Of a stretch of DNA of 64,000 nt, positions 8,344 to 16,000 are shown piece after piece (the first letter of the stretch is position 1; the number at the start of each line of letters is the position of its first letter). Source of the stretch: Wenzhouxiangella sp042310355 (GTDB taxonomy: Bacteria > Pseudomonadota > Gammaproteobacteria > Xanthomonadales > Wenzhouxiangellaceae); contig NZ_JBHJMR010000006.1 in NCBI RefSeq assembly GCF_042310355.1, positions 1 through 64,000 of the forward strand, read 5' to 3'. A program made the translations under genes and the position numbers. The notes under the pieces are model-generated. The model saw nothing but the letters and a program-made list of their open reading frames with translations. It was not told the origin of the DNA and did not search any database.

Positions 8344-8450
8344 CAACCTTGGCAAAACCGCAACGGTCGAGCCAGGGCGCAGGGCGCGAAGCGAGGTACA
8401 TCACTCCGACATCCGTTGCCCCTCCCCCCAACAGGGGAGGGGTTTTTTTT
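8344..8450 (+). ncRNA. Structured panD leader RNA ending in a terminator
   Basis: The predicted leader can form a closing stem GCAACGG (8360-8366) with CCGTTGC (8413-8419), extended by GTCG (8366-8369) with CGAC (8407-8410). This encloses a purine-rich region (8372-8403). The stem ends exactly where the 5' arm of an intrinsic terminator begins. The terminator is only about 40 bases before the panD start, leaving no room for another promoter, so panD expression should need read-through. This looks like an attenuator or riboswitch-type leader; the ligand is unknown. I do not recognise it as the described pan motif, but I could not run a covariance search. Confidence 0.45.
8419..8450 (+). terminator. 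Intrinsic terminator in panD leader
   Basis: CCCCTCCCC (8419-8427), loop CCAACA, GGGGAGGGG (8434-8442), then T8 (8443-8450). This is a perfect 9-bp GC stem with a U-tail. It sits upstream of panD on its coding strand, so it must be regulatory, or it ends a separate small RNA. Confidence 0.8.
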
Positions 8451-8493
8451 GGACGACACACGGACAATCCGGCTGGATACGGAGGTCATCGAC

Positions 8494-8874
8494 ATGCAGC
8501 TTACGATGCTGAAAGGCAAGATCCACCGTGCCACGGTCACGCGCGTCGAGCTTGACTACGAGGGCTCCTGCGCCATCGACGAGAACCTGCTCGAGGCGGC
8601 GGGAATTCTCGAGCACGAACAAGTACATATCTACAATATCACCAGCGGCGAACGCTTCGTGACCTATGCCATTCGCGGCGAGCGCGGCAGCGGAATTCTC
8701 TCGGTCAACGGCGCGGCCGCGCACAAGGCCACCGAGGGTGATCTGGTCATCATTGCCGCCTACGCGCGCATGAGCGAGGCCGAGGCGGCCGAACACGAAC
8801 CCCGCCTGGTCTACCCCGACGCCGACAACCGCATCTCGCGCACCGCCGGCCGGGTTCCCGCCCAGGCAGCCTGA
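8494..8874 (+). CDS. panD: Aspartate 1-decarboxylase (pro-enzyme)
   Basis: The product is a 126-residue pyruvoyl-dependent enzyme that makes beta-alanine from L-aspartate for pantothenate and CoA synthesis. The self-cleavage site Gly24-Ser25 is present in YEGSCAID, so Ser25 would give the pyruvoyl group of the alpha chain. The N-terminal MQLTMLKGKIHRATVT, the ITSGERF stretch and NGAAAHKATEGDLVII match the family closely. The ATG at 8494 has a GGAGG eight bases upstream. A frame extension to 8416 would run through the terminator. No panB or panC is nearby. The gene is followed after 2 bases by pgi. Confidence 0.95.
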   Translation: MQLTMLKGKIHRATVTRVELDYEGSCAIDENLLEAAGILEHEQVHIYNITSGERFVTYAIRGERGSGILSVNGAAAHKATEGDLVIIAAYARMSEAEAAEHEPRLVYPDADNRISRTAGRVPAQAA

Positions 8875-8876
8875 TC

Positions 8877-10322
8877 ATGGATGGCCGGGTGTTGCAAAAA
8901 GACAACATTCCGGTCGTTTCCGAGATGCTGGCCGCCGACCCCGAACGAGCGCGCGATTTCAGCCGCAGCCACGGCGGCTGGGCCCTCGACTTTTCCCGGC
9001 TTCCCCTGACCCGAGAAGCTTTCTCCGAGTTGCGGCAAGTGCCGCGCTCGCTGGGCCTGGCCCAGGCCGTCGCGCGGCTGTTCGGCGCCGGGATCGTCAA
9101 CCCGAGCGAGAACCAGCCGGCGCTGCACATGGCGCTGCGCGCCGCCGAGCCCTTTCCGGGCCTGGATGCGGGCGCCGCATCTGACGTGATCGACGCGCGC
9201 GAGCGTTTCCTGGCAGTCGCCGGGCAGTTGCACGCCGGCCGGACCGGCCTGACCGACATCCTGCACGTGGGCATCGGCGGCTCGGACCTCGGTCCCCGGC
9301 TGGTGGCCGACGCCCTGGACGCGGATGACAGCGCGGTGCGCGTGCACTGGTTGTCGACACTCGACGCCCGGTACTTCGAGCGACTCTGCCGGCGCCTGGA
9401 CCCGGCCACCACCGGCCTGGTCATTGCCTCGAAGTCCTTTTCCACCGAGGAAACGCTGCTGCAGGCCCGCGCGGCCCGCGACTGGCTCGGACTGGATTGG
9501 GCCTCGCGCTGCTGGGCGGCCACGGCCAACATCGAGCGGGCGCGCGAGTTCGGGCTGGACGATGCGCACATCCTGCCGTTCGCGGGCTGGACCGGCGGTC
9601 GCTTTTCCCTCTGGTCCTCGGTCGGCGTGAGCGCCGCGGCGGCGATCGGCCCCGAGCGTTTCCGGGCCTTGCTTGCGGGTGCGGAATCGGCCGACACCGA
9701 CTTCCATCAGCATCCCGACGCCGACGGCTTCGCGACCCTGCTGGGCTTGCTGGTCCATTACCTGCGCCGCGGGCTCGACTGCAACACCCTGGGTGTGGTC
9801 AGCTACGAGCCGCGCCTGGCCCTTCTGGCCGACTACCTGCAGCAACTGATCATGGAAAGCCTGGGCAAGGGCGTGGATCTCGACGGCCAGGCGGTCGACG
9901 GCCCCACCGCGCCGTTGATTTTCGGCGGACGGGGTACCGACCTGCAGCATTCGATCTTTCAGGCCCTGCACCAGGGGCCGGACACGCATCCGCTGATTCT
10001 CGTCGGCAGCCGCGACGCCGACCACGACCATCCGGACTGGCAGCGCCGCCAGCTTGCGCATTTGCTGGCGCAGGCCGAGGCGCTGGCCAACGGCCGCGAA
10101 GACGGCGAGTCCTTTCAGCGCATGCCGGGTAACCGGCCGGTGATGACCCTGCTGGTCGATCGCCTCAATGCCGGGAAGCTGGGCTGGCTGCTGGCCAGCC
10201 TGGAACACGCCGTCTATGCCCTGTCGGTCATCTGGCGCATCAACGCCTTCGATCAGTGGGGCGTGGAAGAAGGCAAACGCCTGGCCGCAGAGATACGTCG
10301 CCGGCTGGAAGAAGGCGAGTAG
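8877..10322 (+). CDS. pgi: Glucose-6-phosphate isomerase
   Basis: The product is a 481-residue cytoplasmic enzyme interconverting glucose 6-phosphate and fructose 6-phosphate. It has the phosphosugar-binding HVGIGGSDLGP loop (about 124-134), the SKSFSTEET segment, FAGWTGGRFSLWSSVG, the catalytic-Glu region MESLGKG, the catalytic His in LQHSIFQALHQG and the C-terminal FDQWGVEEGK motif with the catalytic Lys. It is shorter than the about 550-residue E. coli enzyme but complete at both ends, like the compact forms in Xanthomonads. The start lies 2 bases after the panD stop, so it is probably cotranscribed with panD. It ends convergent to a lipoprotein gene 12 bases away. Confidence 0.94.
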   Translation: MDGRVLQKDNIPVVSEMLAADPERARDFSRSHGGWALDFSRLPLTREAFSELRQVPRSLGLAQAVARLFGAGIVNPSENQPALHMALRAAEPFPGLDAGAASDVIDARERFLAVAGQLHAGRTGLTDILHVGIGGSDLGPRLVADALDADDSAVRVHWLSTLDARYFERLCRRLDPATTGLVIASKSFSTEETLLQARAARDWLGLDWASRCWAATANIERAREFGLDDAHILPFAGWTGGRFSLWSSVGVSAAAAIGPERFRALLAGAESADTDFHQHPDADGFATLLGLLVHYLRRGLDCNTLGVVSYEPRLALLADYLQQLIMESLGKGVDLDGQAVDGPTAPLIFGGRGTDLQHSIFQALHQGPDTHPLILVGSRDADHDHPDWQRRQLAHLLAQAEALANGREDGESFQRMPGNRPVMTLLVDRLNAGKLGWLLASLEHAVYALSVIWRINAFDQWGVEEGKRLAAEIRRRLEEGE

Positions 10323-10334
10323 CTCGCGCTCGAT

Positions 10335-10928
10335 TCAGTCGCCGCCTTCTCCCTGCCGGTCGATGCTCGACACGGGGATGGTGATGATCGGCAGGCCGAT
10401 GGCGTCGGTACGCGTGCGGGCCTGTAGTACGTCCCCGCGCCGCTCGTGTCCCGAAGGACCGACGAAATAGTACATTTCCGCCACGCCGTGGAACTGGTCG
10501 AGGGTGAGCAGGTCGATCTGCGTGCTTTGATCGAGCCCGGGCACGAAGCCCAGGGGCAGCACGAATCCCCGGTTGGTCTGGTCAGTGCCCAGCGCCGTAT
10601 AGAACACTTCGATGCTCACCTCGGCATCGTCGGGGTCGTCGACGAGCTGCATGTCGAAGCGTCGCGCCAGTTCGATGCCCAGGCGCCGGTCGGCGTAGTG
10701 CCGGACTTCCGGGTTCTGCAGGAAGTGGGTGGTCAGGTGAACCGACTTGCCGGCGTGCGGCGCGAAATCCGAGTCGGGCAGATGCTGAACCAGGTCGTCG
10801 ATGCTGTGTGTCACGAGCTGCTGGGCCGTGGCCCCGGCCAGGCCGTCCTGGACCTGGCGCGTGCCGCAGCCGGCCAGCATTGCCAGGCTCATGCCGATCA
10901 GGCTCAGTCGCATCACGGTGCTCGCCAT
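10335..10928 (-). CDS. Lipoprotein of unknown function
   Basis: The product is 197 residues: a short signal peptide ending in the lipobox LAGC (Cys at about residue 21) and then a soluble domain. I do not recognise the family. The mature part has an alpha/beta look, with a run FYTALGTDQTNRGFVLPLG, a hydrophobic strand VAEMYYFVG and a C-terminal LPIITIPVSSID stretch. There are no further membrane segments. The ATG at 10928 is preceded by GAGGA eight bases upstream. The gene is convergent with pgi and divergent from the MATE gene 190 bases away. Outer-membrane lipoprotein is the likely localisation, as no Asp follows the Cys (CGTR). Confidence 0.7.
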   Translation of the reverse strand: MASTVMRLSLIGMSLAMLAGCGTRQVQDGLAGATAQQLVTHSIDDLVQHLPDSDFAPHAGKSVHLTTHFLQNPEVRHYADRRLGIELARRFDMQLVDDPDDAEVSIEVFYTALGTDQTNRGFVLPLGFVPGLDQSTQIDLLTLDQFHGVAEMYYFVGPSGHERRGDVLQARTRTDAIGLPIITIPVSSIDRQGEGGD

Positions 10929-11118
10929 GTTCGATATCCTCGTTGACTTCGAATGGGCTGCCGACCCCGGGTCGGACAGCAAGCGGACACGATAACAACT
11001 TTCCCGTTATCAACCCGGCAGCAACGCGCACTGCAGCCCGGTCAACGGCGGCTTGCACGCGCGAGGCCGGCAACGGACAATGCCGCTTCCGCTCGGCTCC
11101 CCCGGTTGTTGACTTCGC

Positions 11119-12489
11119 ATGCCCGCCAGTGCGCACGCCCCCGATCTCCCCGCAGAAATCAAGCGCACCCTGCTGCTGGCCGGCCCGCTGATCGTCGGGC
11201 AGGTGACCAGCTACGCCATGACTTTCGTCGACACCGTGATGGCGGGCCGGCTTGGTGCGCTCGACCTGGGTGCGGTGGCGATCGGGTCTTCGATCTGGGC
11301 GGCCGGAATGGTGTTCGTCGTCGGCTTGATGATGGCGGTGTCGGCCGCCGTGTCGCAGCTCGACGGGGCGGGTCGGCGCGCTCAGGCCGGCGAACTCACG
11401 CGCCAGGCCCTGTGGATGGCGCTCGCCGTCGCGGCGATCCTTTTCGTCCTGATGCGGCGCGGCGACTGGCTGATGGCGATGATCGGCGTCGAGCCCGACG
11501 TGGCCGAGCTGGCCGACCGCTACCTGCGGGCGATCAGCTGGGGCGTGCCGGCCCTGGCCGGCATGTTCGTGTTGCGTTTCTTTTCGGAGGGCACGGGCCA
11601 CACCCGACCGACGATGTACATCGGCGTGATGGGCATCCTGTTCAACGTGCCCCTGAACTACATCCTGATGTTCGGCAAGCTGGGGTTCGCGCCGCTGGGC
11701 GCGGAGGGCTGCGGCTGGGCCTCGGCGATCGTGCTGTGGCTGCAGCTGATCATGATGGCCGGCTGGGTTCAGTGGCGGCCCTACTACCGCCCCTTTGGCG
11801 TCTTTTCGCGCTTCAGCGGGCCCGACTGGCGCGAGCTTCGCGCCCTGCTGGCGCTCGGGCTGCCGATCGCCGTGATGGTGTTCCTCGAAGCCAGCCTGTT
11901 CATCGCCAGCGCGCTGGCGATCGGCACGCTGGGGACGCTGCCGGTCGCCGCGCACCAGGTCGCGATCAACTTCTCGGGGCTGGTTTTCATGATCCCGCTG
12001 GGGCTGTCGGGCGCGATCACGGTGCGGGTGGGCAACGCGGTCGGGCGGCGAGACCGCGCCGGCGCGCGTCGGGCCGGCCTGGTCGGCATGGGGATGGCGC
12101 TGGTGTTCGGCGCCCTCGCATCGGCCGTGATCGTCCTGTTCCCGGAGCGGGTCGCGCGCATCTACACGCCCGACCCGGAAGTCGTGGCCCTGGCCGCCAG
12201 CCTGCTGTTCTTCGCGGCGGTCTTTCAGCTGGCCGACTGCCTGCAGGTTTCGGCCGCCGGCGCCCTGCGCGGGCTCAAGGACACGCGCGTGCCCATGCTC
12301 TACTGCGTGCTGGCCTACTGGCTGGTGGGCATGACCCTGGGTTGGTGGCTCACCTTCCACCAGGGGTGGGGCCCGGCGGGCATGTGGTGCGGCATCATCG
12401 CCGGGTTGACCGTCGCCGCCTTCCTGCTCGGGGGTCGGTTCCTGCGGATCACCGCTTCATGGCGCGAAATCGAGCAGATCGCCTCCTGA
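11119..12489 (+). CDS. MATE family multidrug efflux transporter, NorM type
   Basis: The product is a 456-residue inner-membrane antiporter with twelve predicted helices in two six-helix halves. Typical stretches are AGPLIVGQVTSYAMTFVDTVMAG in the first helix, FFSEGTGHTRPTMYIGV, the central ALGLPIAVMVFLEASLF opening the second half and LPVAAHQVAINFSG. Family members export cationic drugs or metabolites in exchange for Na+ or H+. The substrate cannot be told from sequence. The gene is monocistronic, followed after about 95 bases by sppA. The 190 bases before it hold no recognisable gene. Confidence 0.9.
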   Translation: MPASAHAPDLPAEIKRTLLLAGPLIVGQVTSYAMTFVDTVMAGRLGALDLGAVAIGSSIWAAGMVFVVGLMMAVSAAVSQLDGAGRRAQAGELTRQALWMALAVAAILFVLMRRGDWLMAMIGVEPDVAELADRYLRAISWGVPALAGMFVLRFFSEGTGHTRPTMYIGVMGILFNVPLNYILMFGKLGFAPLGAEGCGWASAIVLWLQLIMMAGWVQWRPYYRPFGVFSRFSGPDWRELRALLALGLPIAVMVFLEASLFIASALAIGTLGTLPVAAHQVAINFSGLVFMIPLGLSGAITVRVGNAVGRRDRAGARRAGLVGMGMALVFGALASAVIVLFPERVARIYTPDPEVVALAASLLFFAAVFQLADCLQVSAAGALRGLKDTRVPMLYCVLAYWLVGMTLGWWLTFHQGWGPAGMWCGIIAGLTVAAFLLGGRFLRITASWREIEQIAS

Positions 12490-12584
12490 TCAGCCGGACG
12501 CTTCCAGTGACGAATGGCACATTGTGGGCCTTGACGACGGCTCGGTAGAATACTCGGCCAATCTGCCCATTCAATCGGTCCTCA

Positions 12585-14444
12585 ATGACTTCGAACTCTC
12601 GACCCAACGTGCTGGTCCGGCTCTGGCTGGGCTTCTGGCGCGGGCTGACGGCCTTCCGCATGGCCGTTTTCAACATTCTTTTCCTGATCGTGCTCGCGCT
12701 GGTCATCCGCGTACTGTTCTTCTCCTCCGACGAGATCATCGTCGAGCCGCAGACCACGCTGGTCATCGCGCCCAAGGGTCTGATCGTCGAGGAGTACACG
12801 GGAACGGCCCTGGATCGGGCCATCAACCAGGCACTGGGTCAGGAACTGCCCGAAACGCGGCTGCGCGACATTCTCGCCGCGCTCGAGCATGCCGCCGATG
12901 ACGACCGCATTGCCCAGGTCCTTGTGCGGACCGAGGAGCTGTGGGGCGTCGCCCCGGGGATGCAGACGGAACTGGCCGATGCCTTCGCCGCTTTCCGGGA
13001 TTCGGGCAAGCCGGTCATCGCCCACGGCGGCATGATGATGCAGGGCCAGTACATGCTCGCCTCCATGGCCGACGAGATCTGGCTCGACCGGGACGGGCTC
13101 CTGCTGTTCGAAGGCTACGGGCGCTATCGCCAGTACTATGCCGAAGGCCTGGAAAAGCTCAAGGTCGACGTCAACCTGTTCCGCGTCGGCGAGTACAAGT
13201 CGGCGATGGAGCCGTTCATCCGCAACGACATGTCCGAGGCCGATCGTCGGGCGAGTGAAGTCTGGCTCGATGACCTGTGGCAGAGCTGGCTCGACCGCGC
13301 CGCGCTTCACCGCGGCCTGCCCGTGGAAGTGCTGGTCGAGTTGACCGAGAACTTCCCCGATGCCGTCGAGGCAGCCGAGGGCGATATTGCGGCCATGGCC
13401 CTGGAACGCGGGCTGGTCGATCGCCTGGTCAGCCGGCCCGAGCTGCGTGCCGAACTGGCCAACCGGGGTGCCGCCGACCCCGACGGCGGATTCCGCCAGA
13501 TCGGTTTCCAGACCTACGTGCAGGCGGCCAGCGAGTGGCACCCGCGCGCTGATCGCGTCGGCATCATCGTCGCCCAGGGCGCGATCACCGAGGGCAGCCA
13601 TCCGCCGGGTACGATCGGCTCGCAATCGACTTCGCGCCTGATTCGCCAGGCGGCCAACGACGATCGCATCAAGGCGGTCGTGTTGCGCGTCGATTCAGGT
13701 GGCGGCAGTGCGTTTGCCTCGGAGGTCATTCGCAGCGAGCTGATGGCCCTCAAGGAAGCCGGCAAGCCGGTGGTCGTGAGCATGGGCAATGTCGCCGCAT
13801 CCGGCGGCTACTGGATCGCCATGGGCGCCGACGAGGTCTGGGCCTATCCGACAACGCTGACCGGCTCGATCGGCATCTTCGGCTTCTTCCCCACCTTCCA
13901 GGACACGCTCGCCGAGATCGGGATTCGCACCGACGGCATCGGAACCACGCCCCTGTCGGGCGCCTTGCGCGCCGACCGCGCCCTGCCGGAGTCGGCCCGC
14001 AGCCTGCTGCAGAGCTTCATCGAACACGGTTACCGCGAGTTCATCACCCTGGTTGCCGAGCACCGGCAGATGTCGGTCGAGGCGGTCGACGAGGTCGCCC
14101 AGGGACGCGTCTGGAGCGGCGCGCAGGCGCAGCGCCGCGGCCTGGTCGATCAGCTGGGTACGCTGGAGCAGGCGGTGGCATCGGCCGCGCGCAGCGCCGG
14201 TATCGGCGAGGACTACCAGGTGGCCTATGTCGAGCGTGAGCTTTCCGCGGTCGAGCAGTTTTTCGTCAATATGGCGGGTGCCTCCATCCGCATGGCCGGC
14301 GTCGATGCCACGCGCGGCATCGCCACCTGGTTGCCGGGCGATCTCGGGCGCCAGCTTCTCGACGACATTCGCCTGGTGTTCGCCCAGGCGCAGTCGGGGC
14401 GGCCGGGCGTGATGGCCCACTGCCTGTGCGAGGCGCCGCGCTAA
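12585..14444 (+). CDS. sppA: Signal peptide peptidase SppA, 67K type
   Basis: The product is a 619-residue membrane-anchored serine protease that degrades cleaved signal peptides. One N-terminal helix (about 27-48) anchors a tandem-domain periplasmic protein. The Lys-Ser dyad is split over the two repeats as in E. coli: Lys205 in VGEYKSAMEPF and Ser406 in AASGGYWIA. The length equals that of full-size 67K SppA. A TAGAAT (12546-12551) with TTGTGG 18 bases upstream could be the promoter. The gene is monocistronic. Confidence 0.92.
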   Translation: MTSNSRPNVLVRLWLGFWRGLTAFRMAVFNILFLIVLALVIRVLFFSSDEIIVEPQTTLVIAPKGLIVEEYTGTALDRAINQALGQELPETRLRDILAALEHAADDDRIAQVLVRTEELWGVAPGMQTELADAFAAFRDSGKPVIAHGGMMMQGQYMLASMADEIWLDRDGLLLFEGYGRYRQYYAEGLEKLKVDVNLFRVGEYKSAMEPFIRNDMSEADRRASEVWLDDLWQSWLDRAALHRGLPVEVLVELTENFPDAVEAAEGDIAAMALERGLVDRLVSRPELRAELANRGAADPDGGFRQIGFQTYVQAASEWHPRADRVGIIVAQGAITEGSHPPGTIGSQSTSRLIRQAANDDRIKAVVLRVDSGGGSAFASEVIRSELMALKEAGKPVVVSMGNVAASGGYWIAMGADEVWAYPTTLTGSIGIFGFFPTFQDTLAEIGIRTDGIGTTPLSGALRADRALPESARSLLQSFIEHGYREFITLVAEHRQMSVEAVDEVAQGRVWSGAQAQRRGLVDQLGTLEQAVASAARSAGIGEDYQVAYVERELSAVEQFFVNMAGASIRMAGVDATRGIATWLPGDLGRQLLDDIRLVFAQAQSGRPGVMAHCLCEAPR

Positions 14445-14572
14445 GAAAGCCCTGGACAGAGCGGTTTATTTTCATTGCTCAGCCGTTTGAGTATGATGGC
14501 TGTTTCGCGCCGGTCGGCCGGGGGACCTGGACGGCCGGTGCGTGACTTTAATTGGGAATCGAACCACTAACC

Positions 14573-15991
14573 ATGCTGGCAACCGTCACTGACTTCCTCT
14601 GGTCGTATGTTCTGGTCGTGGTGCTCGTCACCATCGGCCTGGCTTTCACCATCGGCTCGCGTTTCGTCCAGTTGCGCTACTTCGTGGAAATGTTCCGCGT
14701 GCTGGGGCAGGCGTTCAAGCACCATCCCGGACACGTGTCGTCGTTCCAGGCGCTGACGCTGAGCGTGGCCGGGCGCGTCGGCGCGGGCAATGTCGCGGGC
14801 GTCGCGGTGGCCATCACGCTGGGCGGACCCGGCGCGGTGTTCTGGATGTGGGTCGTGGGCCTGATCGGCATGGCCACGAGCTTCTTCGAGTGCTCGCTGG
14901 CGCAGGCGTTCAAGGTGGCCGACTTCAAGACCTCGACCTTCCGCGGCGGGCCGATGTACTACATGGAGCGCGGACTCGGCAGCCGCAAGCTGGGCATGAT
15001 CTTCACGCTGCTGCTGCTGTTTACCTTCGGCCTGGCCTTCGTGGCCCTGCAGTCGTTCACCGCCTCGTCTTCGCTCGACGAGGCCTTCGGCATTCCCATG
15101 CACATCACCGGCATCGTCATGACCGTGGTGGTCGGCTTGACCATCTTCGGCGGCGTTCAGCGAATCTCGCGGGTGACCGAAGTGGTGGTGCCGATCATGG
15201 CGATCGCCTACGTCATCGTCGCGCTGGGGGTGGTCGGACTCAATGTCGATCAGGTTCCGGCCGTGGTTTCGCTCATCGTCAAGAGCGCCTTCGGACTCGA
15301 GCCGGCCGTCGGCGGCGGCATCGGCGCGGCCATCATGATGGGTGTGCGTCGCGGCCTGTTTTCCAACGAGGCCGGACTGGGCAGTGCGCCCAATGTTGCC
15401 GCGGTCGCCTTCGTGCCGCATCCGGTCAACCAGGGCATCGTGCAGAGCTTCAGCGTTTTCATCGACACCGCCATCATCTGCACCGCCACGGCCATGATCA
15501 TTCTCATGTCCGGCATTCACGAGGCCAGTTCCGTCGACGACGGCGTGGTGCTCACCCAGCTCGCGCTGCAGGACCATGTCGGTCCCTGGGGCCAGACTTT
15601 CGTCAGCGTCATCCTGACCCTGTTCGCCTTCAGCTCGATCCTCTACAACTTCTACCTGGGTGAGAATTCCTCGAGCTGGATGACGCCCGACAGCCCGGTC
15701 TTTTTCATCGTTTTCCGCCTGCTGATGCTGGTGCTGATCCTGTGGGGCTCGATGCAGGACCTGACCACCATCTTCAGCTTTGCCGACCTGACCATGGCCA
15801 TGCTGGCGGTCTTCAACCTGGTCGCCCTGGCCCTGCTGATGAAAGTCGGCCTGCGCCTGATGAACGACTACGACCAGCAGTGGCGCGCCGGCAAGGTGCC
15901 GATCTTCGATCCGGACAAGTTCCCGGATCTGAACATCGATCGCGAGGCCTGGAAGGACGCCGCCGACGCCGTCGACCGCCTCAGGAAGTAG
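14573..15991 (+). CDS. Alanine/glycine:cation symporter (AGCS family)
   Basis: The product is about 472 residues, an inner-membrane Na+-coupled amino-acid symporter of the AlsT/DagA/AgcS family with roughly eleven helices. The family signatures are SVAGRVGAGNVAGVAVAITL near residue 65, the FRGGPMYYMERGLG segment after the third helix and VRRGLFSNEAGLGSAPNVAA in the second half. Members take up alanine or glycine. The ATG at 14573 was preferred over an in-frame TTG at 14552; neither has a strong ribosome binding site, so the start is uncertain by seven codons. The gene ends 9 bases before the mnmG stop, convergent, with a GCGGCTT/AAGCCGC palindrome between. Confidence 0.9.
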   Translation: MLATVTDFLWSYVLVVVLVTIGLAFTIGSRFVQLRYFVEMFRVLGQAFKHHPGHVSSFQALTLSVAGRVGAGNVAGVAVAITLGGPGAVFWMWVVGLIGMATSFFECSLAQAFKVADFKTSTFRGGPMYYMERGLGSRKLGMIFTLLLLFTFGLAFVALQSFTASSSLDEAFGIPMHITGIVMTVVVGLTIFGGVQRISRVTEVVVPIMAIAYVIVALGVVGLNVDQVPAVVSLIVKSAFGLEPAVGGGIGAAIMMGVRRGLFSNEAGLGSAPNVAAVAFVPHPVNQGIVQSFSVFIDTAIICTATAMIILMSGIHEASSVDDGVVLTQLALQDHVGPWGQTFVSVILTLFAFSSILYNFYLGENSSSWMTPDSPVFFIVFRLLMLVLILWGSMQDLTTIFSFADLTMAMLAVFNLVALALLMKVGLRLMNDYDQQWRAGKVPIFDPDKFPDLNIDREAWKDAADAVDRLRK

Positions 15992-16000
15992 GCCGCGGCT

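Noticed and set aside
12531..12551. TTGACG plus TAGAAT before sppA as a promoter
   Set aside because: The spacing is only 9 bases. A weaker TTGTGG at 12522 with an 18-base spacer is more plausible.
14551..14573. tRNA T-arm-like string on the minus strand (TGGTTCGATTCCCA)
   Set aside because: The flanking bases cannot form the 5-bp T stem and no acceptor or anticodon arm is nearby.
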